64,000 bases of DNA, from contig CAMHMH010000002.1 in NCBI GenBank assembly GCA_946186205.1, forward strand, positions 434,001 to 498,000, given 5' to 3'. This DNA comes from an uncultured Fretibacterium sp. (GTDB lineage Bacteria > Synergistota > Synergistia > Synergistales > Aminobacteriaceae). Below the pieces are notes generated by a model. That model made no database searches and was not told where the DNA came from. It was given only the letters and a program-made list of their open reading frames with translations. Position numbers and translations under genes: made by a program. Position 1 is the stretch's first letter. Every line of letters begins with the position of its first letter. Positions 35,036-43,761 of the stretch are shown here, piece after piece.

Positions 35036-36214
35036 TTACTTCACCATTGCGCCGAGTTTCTGAAGTCTTGTTACTGCCTCCGAAAGTATGTCCTCAGTCC
35101 TCGCGAAATGGAAGCGTATCAAGTTGTTGATTGGCTCACGGAAGAAGCTCGACCCCGGCACCGCCGCGACTCCGATGTTCTTTATCACCCATTCGCAGAA
35201 CTCAAGATCACTCCAGCCCTTGAACTGCGGAAGCTCTAAGAACTCTGACACGTCAACCATCACGAAATATGAGCCTTGCGGGACATTGTGCTTCAGTCCG
35301 GCCTCGTCAAGTCCTTCAAGGAACATATTGCGGAGTTTCGTATACTTGTTCTTGAGTGCTTCATAATACTCAGGGGGCAGCTTGAACGCATTAACGGCGG
35401 CTTCCTGCAATGGCGCGGCAGCTCCTACCGTCAAGAAGTCGTGTACCTTCCTCGCTCCGTCAACAACATCAGCAGGCCCGATAAGATAGCCCAAACGCCA
35501 GCCCGTGATAGAGTACGTTTTTGACATTGAGTTGCATGTTATTACGTGGTCGAAAAGCCCCGGCAATGCTGAGGCGTATACGTGCTTGTATGGGTCAAAG
35601 ATTATATGCTCGTAAACTTCATCCGTTACTATGAATGCGTCATACTTCACGGCAAGCGCGCCGATCTCGGTCAGTTCTTTCTCGGTGAAAACTTTTCCGC
35701 AGGGGTTCGACGGGTTGCAGATTACTATAGCTTTCGCCCCGTTCCTGAAGCCGTCCTCAATCAAGTTAATGTCATAGTCATATGTCGGTGGGACTAACGG
35801 AATGTATATAGGACTCGCGCCCGAAAGTATAGAGTCCGCGCCGTAATTCTCGTAGAAAGGTGAGAACACCATGACTTTATCGCCGGGGTTGCATATCGTC
35901 ATCATTGCGGCCATCATTGCCTCGGTTGATCCGCATGTGATTACTATTTCGGTCTCCGGGTCAATCTCGCGGCCGATTGCTTTGCTCTGTTTGGCGCATA
36001 TTGCGTCGCGCAAGTTCTTTGCTCCGAATGTTATTGCGTACTGGTGCGGGCCTGTATGGGCGGCTTTTGCGAGGGAGTCCATCATCTCGGACGGAGGATC
36101 CCAATTCGGGAAGCCCTGAGAGAGGTTAATTGCTCCGTGCTTGTTGCAGATTCGTGTCATTCGTCGGATTACGGAGTCTGTGAATGTTCCTACCCTGTCG
36201 CTTAATTTGGGCAT
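35036..36214 (-). CDS. Class I/II pyridoxal-phosphate aminotransferase
   Basis: 392 residues from ATG 36214 (AAGGA upstream); the longer frame has no ribosome site and would lack homology. PLP features: GSTEAMMAAMMTI, the Tyr in VFSPFYENYG, NPSNPCGKVF, the Asp in IVTDEVYEHI and the Schiff-base Lys in SMSKTYSITGWRLGY near 235. The pattern suits the aspartate/kynurenine-type subgroup; amino-acid specificity cannot be fixed. Upstream of mnmA in the same direction and divergent from the phospholipase-D-like gene. Confidence 0.9.
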   Translation of the reverse strand: MPKLSDRVGTFTDSVIRRMTRICNKHGAINLSQGFPNWDPPSEMMDSLAKAAHTGPHQYAITFGAKNLRDAICAKQSKAIGREIDPETEIVITCGSTEAMMAAMMTICNPGDKVMVFSPFYENYGADSILSGASPIYIPLVPPTYDYDINLIEDGFRNGAKAIVICNPSNPCGKVFTEKELTEIGALAVKYDAFIVTDEVYEHIIFDPYKHVYASALPGLFDHVITCNSMSKTYSITGWRLGYLIGPADVVDGARKVHDFLTVGAAAPLQEAAVNAFKLPPEYYEALKNKYTKLRNMFLEGLDEAGLKHNVPQGSYFVMVDVSEFLELPQFKGWSDLEFCEWVIKNIGVAAVPGSSFFREPINNLIRFHFARTEDILSEAVTRLQKLGAMVK

Positions 36215-36337
36215 GGATTCTTCATATCCTTTCATTAAGTGTGTCTTGCGTGAAATTTTACGTTTGCTTTTGACAATTTGCAATATTTTTACAGCGCACA
36301 GCCCGCGATTTTCCGTCAAATTCACCGTTCAATAGCA

Positions 36338-36355
36338 TATAATAATCTCATTATG
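36338..36355 (+). promoter_or_regulatory. -10 element just before the phospholipase-D-like gene
   Basis: TATAAT at 36338-36343 lies nine bases before the ATG at 36353. Transcription would begin at or within a few bases of the start codon; no ribosome site is present. This suggests a leaderless or near-leaderless message. Confidence 0.5.
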
Positions 36356-37423
36356 CGTAACTCAATCACTTTCAGCAAGAATACACGTTTGCTTCTTAAC
36401 GGCAGGGAAACTTTTTCGGCTGTCAAAAACGCTCTCAAACGCGCAGAGTCTTTCATCAACCTCGAATATTTTTCATTCCATGATGATGACACAGGCCGGA
36501 CAATCGCGCATATTCTCTCGCACAGAGCCTCGCACGGCGTTAAAGTAAGAATGCTAACTGACGCTGCCGGAAGCTGGAGACTCACACGCAAATTTATTCA
36601 TGGCCTCAAAGAGTCGGGGATTGAGTTCCGCAGGTTTACTCCTTTCACGTTTCACAGGGATCACAGGAAGATTATTACGGTTGACGGCGTTACGGGCTTT
36701 CTTGGCGGCTTCAACATCGGCGATGTATATCTGCGACAGTGGCGCGACACTCACATAATGATCAACGGGGAAGCGGTGAATACTCTTGACGGGATATTTG
36801 CTGAGATGTGGCGGAAATCGGGCGGGAATTTTTTGGACTCTCCGAGAGTCTTTGAGCCTTCAGAAGATGACGTGCCGTTGAGAATCATTGCGGGCGGAAC
36901 GGGAAAAGATTTCAGGGCTATAGCTGACGAGTTCATACGGATAATTTCTCGTTCGTCAAAAAGACTCTGGATCACGACTCCATACTTTGCGCCGGACAAA
37001 AAATTTCTTGACGCTCTCTATCACGCTTCATCAAGGGGAGTCGACGTTAGAGTCATAATTCCGTCGTGGTCAAATCATGCTGTAGTCTCGTGGGCCTCGC
37101 AGTCATATATTGACGCTCTTATTGAGAACGGAGTCAGGGTCTTCACGTACGAGGGAAGATTCATTCACGCAAAGACGTTAATCGCTGACTCACATGTCGC
37201 TTCAGTCGGGACTGCTAATCTTGACGCGCTAAGTTTCGGGATAAATTACGAGGTTCAAGCGTTCGTGTATTCTGTAAGGCTTGTGAAGGAGCTTGAGAGG
37301 GTATTTCTTGATGACCTGAAAAGCTGCACTGAAGAGACTAAATCAACGCGGGAAAAACGAAAACGCCCGGCCATGATGAGACTGAAAGAATTTGCCGGAC
37401 GATTATTATCACCTATACTGTAA
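36353..37423 (+). CDS. Cardiolipin synthase-like phospholipase D family protein
   Basis: 356 residues with two HKD catalytic motifs: FHRDHRKIITVDG near 103 and RFIHAKTLIADSH near 277. These form one active site that joins two phosphatidyl groups in cardiolipin synthesis. Unlike the classic ClsA there are no N-terminal membrane helices, as in ClsB-type enzymes. Start set at ATG 36353 because the frame upstream runs through the divergent promoter. It ends one base before the convergent TVP38 gene. Confidence 0.85.
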   Translation: MRNSITFSKNTRLLLNGRETFSAVKNALKRAESFINLEYFSFHDDDTGRTIAHILSHRASHGVKVRMLTDAAGSWRLTRKFIHGLKESGIEFRRFTPFTFHRDHRKIITVDGVTGFLGGFNIGDVYLRQWRDTHIMINGEAVNTLDGIFAEMWRKSGGNFLDSPRVFEPSEDDVPLRIIAGGTGKDFRAIADEFIRIISRSSKRLWITTPYFAPDKKFLDALYHASSRGVDVRVIIPSWSNHAVVSWASQSYIDALIENGVRVFTYEGRFIHAKTLIADSHVASVGTANLDALSFGINYEVQAFVYSVRLVKELERVFLDDLKSCTEETKSTREKRKRPAMMRLKEFAGRLLSPIL

Positions 37424-38158
37424 TCAACGCTTAATCTTGAGAAAATCATAGATCCGCGACTCTATAATCTCCCAGAAAAGCCAAAGCAATACGGACAATA
37501 CCATCATTACGCCGAAAAGAATCTCAACCCATAACGTTAAGCCGTCAGCAAAACCCGCGCCAGTCAGCGACAATACAGCCATCCCCGGAGCGCGTCCCAA
37601 TAAGCACACTAACGACAACGGCAGCAGCTTTAATTTTGTGAGTCCAGCGAGGAAGCATACAGCATCATCAGGCAGTGCAGGCAGCAAGAATATCATGAAG
37701 AATGTCATATATCCGCCGTCAGAGATCACAGAGTCAAAACGCTGTATTATCGACTCGGGAACTACTTTGCGCACCAACGATATGCCCAAGAGTCGCGCTA
37801 ATGACATTGCTACAAGACTGCCGATTACGAGTCCGAGTGTCGTTAATGCCCAGCCTTTCCAGAAGCCGAAAATGAATCCCCCTGCGAATGCCGCCGCCTG
37901 CCCGGGTATCGGAGCTATTACGACCTGCAAGACCTGTATCAATATGAATAGCCACTCTGAACCCTCGCCGAGTTTGCGCAGTTCTGAAGGGTTGTCGACA
38001 TAGTACGAAATTTCCGCAAGCCATTCTTCCGGGATAACGAAACGGAACGCCCATATAAGCCCGCCGATTATCACGGTGATAACGAACGAGGGAATCAATA
38101 TCATTATGAGAGATGAGAATTTGCGCTTGAGAAGGTTAATGAAATCTTGTTTTGTCAT
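37424..38158 (-). CDS. TVP38/TMEM64-family membrane protein
   Basis: 244 residues, about six helices, with the DedA/VTT-domain signature PIPGQAAAFAGGFIFG near 92 followed by GxxxG-rich helices. The family is linked to lipid scrambling or transport across the inner membrane. Its start overlaps the DUF2442 gene by four bases (ATGA). It is convergent with the cardiolipin-synthase-like gene, with no gap. Confidence 0.85.
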   Translation of the reverse strand: MTKQDFINLLKRKFSSLIMILIPSFVITVIIGGLIWAFRFVIPEEWLAEISYYVDNPSELRKLGEGSEWLFILIQVLQVVIAPIPGQAAAFAGGFIFGFWKGWALTTLGLVIGSLVAMSLARLLGISLVRKVVPESIIQRFDSVISDGGYMTFFMIFLLPALPDDAVCFLAGLTKLKLLPLSLVCLLGRAPGMAVLSLTGAGFADGLTLWVEILFGVMMVLSVLLWLFWEIIESRIYDFLKIKR

Positions 38159-38412
38159 ATAACAGTACCTTTCATGTATAAAGTATCGGGGCTTATGTCA
38201 ATGCCGCCGGGCCACGTTACTGTGCCGTATTCAACCCTTGCCGAACGGAAAACTTTTGCAAGATTCTTGTACATCGGGAAATTCAGCAATGGTTTTGTGT
38301 CATAGATTCTGCGCTCGCCGTTCCTGAATGTTACGATGATGTTATAGTCTTCAGCAGTTTCAACAGATAAGACTCTCGGCAGCATTTTTTCTTTTCCGTG
38401 AATAACGTCCAT
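38155..38412 (-). CDS. DUF2442-domain protein
   Basis: 85 residues: LPRVLSVETAEDYNIIVTF, GERRIYDTKPLL, TVTWPGGIDISPDTLY, the compact beta-rich DUF2442 pattern with its characteristic WpgGiDisPDtLY end. AAGGGG precedes ATG 38412. Genes of this family are very often paired with DUF4160 genes, as here, in arrangements proposed to be toxin-antitoxin modules; this is not proven. It also overlaps TVP38 by four bases. Confidence 0.85.
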   Translation of the reverse strand: MDVIHGKEKMLPRVLSVETAEDYNIIVTFRNGERRIYDTKPLLNFPMYKNLAKVFRSARVEYGTVTWPGGIDISPDTLYMKGTVI

Positions 38413-38425
38413 AATGACACCCCTT

Positions 38426-38692
38426 TTAACGCAGCGGATCAATCCTGAAAGTTTCTTCGCCGTTCAGCGCGAGCTTCCAGTTTGCATTAAGATCTTCCTC
38501 ATGAAGTAATGCCCAAGCCTTAACTAAAGCAGCCTGCTTTTTAGGGAAATCCCCGGCGATGATCTCTCCGTCAAGCGCAAAAACAGCTTCATATTCTCCG
38601 TAGTAAGCGTGCATGTGAGGTGTCTTGTGTTTGTCGTTATCATGCCAGAACATTCTTATGATGATTCCAAAGAACAAACTTATTGTCGGCAT
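38426..38692 (-). CDS. DUF4160-domain protein
   Basis: 88 residues with the family signature GIIIRMFWHDNDKHKTPHMHAYYG split around residues 9-32 (note the HxxPHxH triad, a possible metal or catalytic site) and an Ala/Leu-rich helix KKQAALVKAWALLHEEDL. GGGGGG lies before ATG 38692. The DUF4160-DUF2442 order and 13-base gap are typical. Function unknown; a toxin-antitoxin role is only a proposal from synteny. Confidence 0.85.
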   Translation of the reverse strand: MPTISLFFGIIIRMFWHDNDKHKTPHMHAYYGEYEAVFALDGEIIAGDFPKKQAALVKAWALLHEEDLNANWKLALNGEETFRIDPLR

Positions 38693-38714
38693 ACTGTAAT
38701 CCCCCCTTAATTAC

Positions 38715-38751
38715 AAAAAAAGGACATCAGCAAAATTTTTCACTGATGCCC
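38715..38751 (-). terminator. Terminator after the secreted-protein gene
   Basis: GGGCATCAG and CTGATGTCC pair around a T/A-rich loop; the minus-strand tail is a run of seven Ts. Confidence 0.85.
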
Positions 38752-38779
38752 GGAAATGTTCATATTGTTTCAGCGTTAT

Positions 38780-39187
38780 TTATTTCCAGCCGATTGAAGC
38801 GAGGCTTACCCATTCGCCGTCCTTGAAGAATCTTGCGCCGCGGAGATTCATTCCGTTTGTGTCCTTGATTACGTTTACTTTCACTTTCCTGTCTTCTGTG
38901 CGCAAGTCAATCTCGACTTCCATTGAATGCTTCTGAATCCATCCTGAATAGAATATGCCGACTTTAGCCCGGATTACGCCGTCCCCTTTGTAGAAAGGCT
39001 CTTCAATGTAATTCGCTTCTGCCTCTTCAACCTTCACTGTTGGATGGAAATCGGGGAGCACCCTTTCTTTCGCAAACGTGAGGAAATCAAATCCAGCTTT
39101 TTCCGCCGCGCTGTCCGCCGCAAATGCCGCGCCTGCCATAACGAGCGCAAGAACCATAACTAGCAATATGCCGATTACTTTCTTCAT
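38780..39187 (-). CDS. Secreted protein of unknown function
   Basis: 135 residues with signal peptide 1-23 (GAAFA), helical segment AGFDFLTFAKERVLPDF and a beta-rich remainder (RAKVGIFYSGWIQKHSMEVEI, split here only by description). No cysteines after the signal. I recognise no family. CAGGAGG precedes the ATG. It has its own terminator and lies downstream of, but separated from, the thiamin operon. Confidence 0.7.
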   Translation of the reverse strand: MKKVIGILLVMVLALVMAGAAFAADSAAEKAGFDFLTFAKERVLPDFHPTVKVEEAEANYIEEPFYKGDGVIRAKVGIFYSGWIQKHSMEVEIDLRTEDRKVKVNVIKDTNGMNLRGARFFKDGEWVSLASIGWK

Positions 39188-39251
39188 TCCTGTAATACCT
39201 CCTGAAAAATTTTGTGTCTGAATTTTACCATATCACAGCAAAAATCAAACC

Positions 39252-39875
39252 TTAACGCCTCACGCAAACAAGCAATAAATTTCCTTCACTCAGAGAAATT
39301 GAAGCCTCTTCACCCGGGAGAGTCTCATTGCTTATTCCGTACTGGTATTCGGAGGTAATTGCTCCGTCATCGAGGGGATATTTTGCGCCCTTTATCGTTA
39401 TTCCTGAAGCTGTGCCGGAAATGTTCAGCAGCGAGAAGCAACGCCAGCCGTCAGCAACACGCACAGACTCGCCCGCCGTTATCATGCTCATCTCTGAATA
39501 ATCACTTGCAATCATGGCCGGGATTCCGTGACTCTTCAGCATTAGGAGCGCGCAAATATTTCCGAGTGTCATATCTTCACGCCCTCCAGTTACGCCGAGC
39601 ATTAAGACTTCACTAAATTCCCGGCGAATCGATTCTTTCACGGCAAAAATTGTATCAGTGTCATCTTTCACGCACGGCAAAATTATCACGTTGTGCGAGT
39701 CTCGCGGCATTGGATGTGAGTCAAAATCGCCAATGATTAATGAGGGACTCGCGCCGAGAGAGTCTGAATGCCTCAATCCGCAGTCGCAATACACAGTAAA
39801 GTCATCAGGCTTAAGATACGACCTTATGAGCGCATAATTCTTTATCTCCGCGCCTCCGACGATCACGCACCGCAT
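39252..39875 (-). CDS. thiN: Thiamin pyrophosphokinase
   Basis: Transfers pyrophosphate from ATP to free thiamin, making the active cofactor. Family motifs: CDCGLRHS, LIIGDFDSH near 47, DDTDTIFAV near 70 and GVTGGREDMTLGN near 93; 207 residues. The ATG overlaps the ThiD-TenA stop by one base. As the end step in a salvage operon it needs unphosphorylated thiamin, which bears on the role of the HAD protein two genes upstream. Confidence 0.93.
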   Translation of the reverse strand: MRCVIVGGAEIKNYALIRSYLKPDDFTVYCDCGLRHSDSLGASPSLIIGDFDSHPMPRDSHNVIILPCVKDDTDTIFAVKESIRREFSEVLMLGVTGGREDMTLGNICALLMLKSHGIPAMIASDYSEMSMITAGESVRVADGWRCFSLLNISGTASGITIKGAKYPLDDGAITSEYQYGISNETLPGEEASISLSEGNLLLVCVRR

Positions 39876-41332
39876 TATTCAGCCCATCCCATATCCCAGA
39901 AGCCGGACTCATAAAGCGAGCATTCCCGGAAAATTTCCGCAAGGTGATTCATCTGCGACTCGCTGTAGTTCTCCGCTGACCTCTCAAGGAATGACACTAA
40001 CACGCCGTTAAGCCCGCAATATTCTTCCCCTGAATATGTCCTGACCCATGAGCCGTATAACTCGTGATTCACCGCGTTGGGATTCCGCCTGACGATTTCC
40101 CGCGCAATGTCCTCATAGCTTAACGCGCACGAGAGAATAGCCGCTAAGATTTCGGGCTCTCCTTCCTCGTAAGCGACTCTGAGCATGTACGATGTGTACG
40201 ACAGGTTAGCGAGCTCACGCGATGCCGAGTCTAATTCCTCCTGAGTGACTCCGAACTTGGCCATGTAGCCTTTGTGCACATTCATTTCAACGTTTGCTAT
40301 TGCGTCAATGACCGATGAGAACAAGCGCATTGTTTCGAGGCTCTTTGCTTTTGCGATTCCGACGGCGAAAACTTTTGCGTACTCGTTGAGATATAAATAG
40401 TCCTGTATGATGTAGCGTCTGAATTTCTGAGGGTCAAGACTCCCCGTCTCAATTCCTTTCACAAAGGGGTGATTATTGTATTCCGGCCAAATGTCTGAGA
40501 CTGAAGCCATGAGAGTCCCGCGCAAGTCTTTTTTCCCGGCAAATTTCCCGGTGAGACAAAACGCATGATTCATAGGGCCGCTTCCCTTCCCTAAGTCAAG
40601 CATTGCGCCCAAAGCACCCGAAATATATTCCTTTGCGAGCCTCACAGAGTCAGCGAGGTTATGACCTTTTGCGAGATTCGCGGCTATTGCGCTTGAGAGA
40701 GTGCAGCCCGTTCCGTGAGTGTTCGTTGTGTTGATGCGTTCGCCGTGAAACCACGTGAATTTGTCAGCACCTTCACACAGTAAATCATCAGCATCATTCA
40801 CGCAATGACCGCCCTTAACGAGTACTGAGCAGCCGTAAAGAGCGTTGATTTTCGCGCCGGCCTTCTGCATGTCATCACGTGCGCTAATCTTCATGCCCGA
40901 AAGAATTTCAGCCTCCGGGATATTCGGAGTCGCAACGACAGCGAGAGGCAAAAGTTCATCCGCAAGAGTCCTCACAGCGTCATCATCAATCAATTTCGCG
41001 CCGCTCGTCGAGACCATAACGGGATCTGCTACGATATTGCGGGCCTCGTAGAATTTCAGCGCGTCTGATATGACCCGGATAAGCCCGGAGCTTGACACCA
41101 TTCCGATTTTCACAGCGTCCGGGAAAATATCCGTAAATACCGCGTCAATCTGCTGCCTCAAAAATTCCGGCGTTACCTCCATGATACCCGCGACTCCCGT
41201 TGTGTTTTGCGCCGTTAATGCTGTTATTGCGCTCATGGCATAAACACCGTTCATTGTCATTGCTTTTATGTCAGCCTGAATCCCGGCTCCCCCGGAAGAG
41301 TCCGAGCCTGCTATAGTAAGCGTAGTGTTCAT
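39875..41332 (-). CDS. thiD: Bifunctional hydroxymethylpyrimidine kinase ThiD and thiaminase II TenA
   Basis: 485 residues in two domains. ThiD (1-265): LTIAGSDSSGGAGIQADIKA and the C-terminal anion-hole GTGCTLSSAIAANL, making HMP-pyrophosphate from salvaged HMP. TenA (about 275-485): FVKGIETGSLDPQKF, IQDYLYLNEYAKV with the active-site Tyr and Asp, a helical enzyme that recovers HMP from damaged thiamin bases. Such fusions are known. Start is ATG 41332, with GGGAGGA upstream and overlapping the HAD gene by four bases. Confidence 0.93.
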   Translation of the reverse strand: MNTTLTIAGSDSSGGAGIQADIKAMTMNGVYAMSAITALTAQNTTGVAGIMEVTPEFLRQQIDAVFTDIFPDAVKIGMVSSSGLIRVISDALKFYEARNIVADPVMVSTSGAKLIDDDAVRTLADELLPLAVVATPNIPEAEILSGMKISARDDMQKAGAKINALYGCSVLVKGGHCVNDADDLLCEGADKFTWFHGERINTTNTHGTGCTLSSAIAANLAKGHNLADSVRLAKEYISGALGAMLDLGKGSGPMNHAFCLTGKFAGKKDLRGTLMASVSDIWPEYNNHPFVKGIETGSLDPQKFRRYIIQDYLYLNEYAKVFAVGIAKAKSLETMRLFSSVIDAIANVEMNVHKGYMAKFGVTQEELDSASRELANLSYTSYMLRVAYEEGEPEILAAILSCALSYEDIAREIVRRNPNAVNHELYGSWVRTYSGEEYCGLNGVLVSFLERSAENYSESQMNHLAEIFRECSLYESGFWDMGWAE

Positions 41333-41973
41333 GAAACAATCCTCCCTCTGAAACTTTCTATTGTGTAGTCTGCTGTTGACTGTATGATTTCCCATTGATG
41401 AATATTCGAGTCATCTTTGACTCCGAACGTGATGAAGCCCGCCCGTTTTGCCGTTTCAATTGCGAACAATGCATCCTCAAACACTCCGATACTTTCAGGA
41501 CTCAGGCTCAAAAACTCAGCGCATGACATGAAAATATCCGGCTCATGTTTCGTTGTGTTAAGCTCCGAGCATGTGAATATCTCCGCAAAATATTCTGCTA
41601 TGTCGTTCCGTTCGAGTGCTGACGATAGAAGCTCACGACTCCCGGACGTAGCAATTACCATCGGTATACCCTTGTCATTCATGGCCGAAAGAAATTCCCG
41701 GACTCCATCCTTCAGCGTTACTTCATCACGGTAAAATCCCTCAATGATTCCGAGAATGCCCGACTGTATATCGCCCTCCGAGTCTCTGAGTCCGTAATGA
41801 GTCTTGAGATACTTGCAGGACTGCTCAAGAGTCATGGGATAAAGTTTGCGTGATAATCCTTCCTCCGGCGTAATGTTCATGCTCTCAAGGTAACGCGCTC
41901 CGAGTTCGTGCCATATGTGCATGGAGTCCAATAATGTCCCGTCAGCGTCAAAAATTGCTCCCCTAAGATTCAT
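41329..41973 (-). CDS. HAD-superfamily phosphatase in the thiamin operon
   Basis: 214 residues from ATG 41973, a Cof/phosphoglucomutase-like HAD. Motif I AIFDADGTLLDS with both nucleophilic Asp residues, motif II VIATSG, motif III Lys in the NTTKHEPDIF segment and motif IV GVFEDALFAIETA. The four-helix cap lies between motifs I and II. It overlaps thiE by 11 bases and thiD by four, so it belongs to the pathway. Because the operon has ThiE (product thiamin phosphate) and ThiN (needs thiamin) but no ThiL, I infer it dephosphorylates thiamin monophosphate; HMP phosphate is the alternative. Confidence 0.85.
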   Translation of the reverse strand: MNLRGAIFDADGTLLDSMHIWHELGARYLESMNITPEEGLSRKLYPMTLEQSCKYLKTHYGLRDSEGDIQSGILGIIEGFYRDEVTLKDGVREFLSAMNDKGIPMVIATSGSRELLSSALERNDIAEYFAEIFTCSELNTTKHEPDIFMSCAEFLSLSPESIGVFEDALFAIETAKRAGFITFGVKDDSNIHQWEIIQSTADYTIESFRGRIVS

Positions 41974-42610
41974 GGGCGAAATATTTCTCCGACAATCTGA
42001 GAAGCTCACGTGCTGCGCCGCGTATGTCATATTGTGCGAATATTGCGCTTATCACTGCGACTCCCTCAATGCCCGAACCCGCGAGAAGATGTATATTCTT
42101 TGCGCTGATTCCTCCGATTGCGACAACAGGAATTTTTACAGCCTCGCAGATCTCGCATAAAGCCTCGTGTGATACGTCTGCCGCGTCAAGTTTCGTTCCT
42201 GTGTGAAAGACCGCGCCCGCTCCGAGATAATCCGCGCCATGACTCTGTGCTAATCTCGCCTCGTCAGCATTCCTCACTGAGACACCGAGAATTTTCCCCG
42301 GCCCGATAATCTTGCGGACATCAGACGCTCTCATATCATCCTGCCCAACGTGGACTCCATCAGCAGAAATTTCACGCGCTAACTTCACGTCATCATTAAC
42401 GATGAAGGGTATATGACTCTCCCGGCAAACCGCTTGTATCTCGAGTGCCTGAGACTTGAACGACTCATAGCCGAGACTCTTTTCGCGGATCTGAATCATC
42501 GTCGCGCCTCCTGCAATTGAGTCCTTCACACAGTCAGCAAGAGTCCGACCGTTAAGCCATGTCCTGTCTGTTACAGCGTAGAGCCTCAAACTTTCAGCCG
42601 ATAATCTCAT
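41963..42610 (-). CDS. thiE: Thiamin-phosphate synthase
   Basis: Joins HMP-pyrophosphate and thiazole phosphate. LYAVTDRTWL (10-19), QIREKSLGYESF near 40, VNDDVKLA, GVHVGQDD, LGVSVRNADEA and GAGAVFHTGTK: the full TIM-barrel set; 215 residues. It overlaps thiM by 17 bases and has no separate ribosome site, so it is coupled to thiM translation. Confidence 0.95.
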   Translation of the reverse strand: MRLSAESLRLYAVTDRTWLNGRTLADCVKDSIAGGATMIQIREKSLGYESFKSQALEIQAVCRESHIPFIVNDDVKLAREISADGVHVGQDDMRASDVRKIIGPGKILGVSVRNADEARLAQSHGADYLGAGAVFHTGTKLDAADVSHEALCEICEAVKIPVVAIGGISAKNIHLLAGSGIEGVAVISAIFAQYDIRGAARELLRLSEKYFAHES

Positions 42611-43418
42611 ATTTCGCGCCCCTATCTAAAATTTCGCCCGTCATGTTATAGATTGCGTCAATGATTCGATTCCTGTAAGTCGCATTGCCCTCGTTATTCT
42701 GCAAGTTAGAGTACCCGATTTCACCCGCGAGTCCCATCATGCAGACAGCCGCCGCGCAGGCCTCAAGAACATTCCCCGGATTAGCTGCTGCGAATGCGGC
42801 CATGATTCCCGACAGCATACAGCCCGTGCCCGTAATGCGTCCCATTTCCGCCCGGCCGTTGCGTATCGCGTAACACTTCCCGCCTTCAGCAACAATATCA
42901 ATCGCGCCGGTGAGAGCCACGACAGCCCCGGAATTACGCGCAAAATCTTTCACGAACCCGGCCATGAATGCGAGATTAGAGTCATTAACCGCGTCTGCTT
43001 TGTCTGCGTCAACGCCGTGAGTTTTCCCCGAACCAAGCGCAAGTGTCTTAATCTCTGAGGCATTCCCCCGGATAACGTCAAACTTTATTTCCTTCATGAG
43101 ATTTACGGCTGTGTTTGTTCTGAGACTGCTCGCCCCGGCTCCTACAGGGTCAAGAAGAGTCGCATGCCCGAGTTCTGAAGCCCTCTTCCCTGCCCTGAAC
43201 ATTGACTCAATCGTCCGTGAATTGAGAGTGCCTATGTTGATGTTTATCGCATTGCATATCGCGGTGATCTCGTATGCGTCTTCAGGCTCATCGGCCATGA
43301 TTGGACTCGCTCCGGCTGCTAAGATTGCGTTTGCGACATCGTTGACAGTAACATAGTTCGTGATGCTGTGTACGAGCGGTGAAGATGCCCGGACATTTTC
43401 GAGGCATGTGGATAACAT
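42594..43418 (-). CDS. thiM: Hydroxyethylthiazole kinase
   Basis: Phosphorylates salvaged 5-hydroxyethyl-4-methylthiazole. SPLVHSITNYVTVND near 15, SPIMADEPED, TLLDPVGAGASSLR and the catalytic region MGRITGTGCMLSG near 203; 274 residues. I use ATG 43418 since AAAGGAG is seven bases before it and only one base before the ATG at 43424. First gene after the TPP riboswitch. Confidence 0.94.
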   Translation of the reverse strand: MLSTCLENVRASSPLVHSITNYVTVNDVANAILAAGASPIMADEPEDAYEITAICNAININIGTLNSRTIESMFRAGKRASELGHATLLDPVGAGASSLRTNTAVNLMKEIKFDVIRGNASEIKTLALGSGKTHGVDADKADAVNDSNLAFMAGFVKDFARNSGAVVALTGAIDIVAEGGKCYAIRNGRAEMGRITGTGCMLSGIMAAFAAANPGNVLEACAAAVCMMGLAGEIGYSNLQNNEGNATYRNRIIDAIYNMTGEILDRGAKYEIIG

Positions 43419-43473
43419 TTTCATTCTCCTTTTTGCGGGAAGCCCTTTGCGTGTGAGTGTGTGCGATTGTATG

Positions 43474-43560
43474 AAGTTCCTTGCGCCGGCATTACCCGGA
43501 TCAAGTTATGATGGTCGGAACATGGACAAAAGTTCCCTCTCAGCCTGCTAACAAGCTCCC
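43474..43560 (-). promoter_or_regulatory. TPP riboswitch (THI element)
   Basis: On the minus strand: GGGAGCTTG (P1 5' side), GCTGAGAGGG, then TGATCCGGGTAATGCCGGCG and CAAGGAAC. The conserved CUGAGA and GAUCCGGGUAAUGCCGGCG cores of the thiamin pyrophosphate aptamer are both present. A TATAAT -10 lies upstream at 43586-43591. It controls thiM-thiE-HAD-thiD/tenA-thiN, most likely by masking the thiM ribosome site, as no terminator stem is obvious. Confidence 0.95.
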
Positions 43561-43661
43561 ATAAATTTTTGATTGCGATGACGATATTATAGCCTAAAAT
43601 TTTTTGCTTACGTTCAGAAATTATTGCGTACTTTGTATATTATGCGTGAATCTTTTCTCAC

Positions 43662-43690
43662 TTGACAGATTTTCTTAAAGAATGTAATCT
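43662..43690 (+). promoter_or_regulatory. Sigma-70 promoter of the cold-shock gene
   Basis: TTGACA (43662-43667), exact 17-bp spacer, TAATCT (43685-43690). The transcript would begin near 43697, leaving a leader of about 65 bases, as is common for csp genes whose leaders control cold expression. Confidence 0.75.
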
Positions 43691-43761
43691 AGCCTTTACA
43701 AATTGATGTACCTATATTTGCGAAACATTTTTTATTATCATTATCAGGAGGCTTTTTTTTC

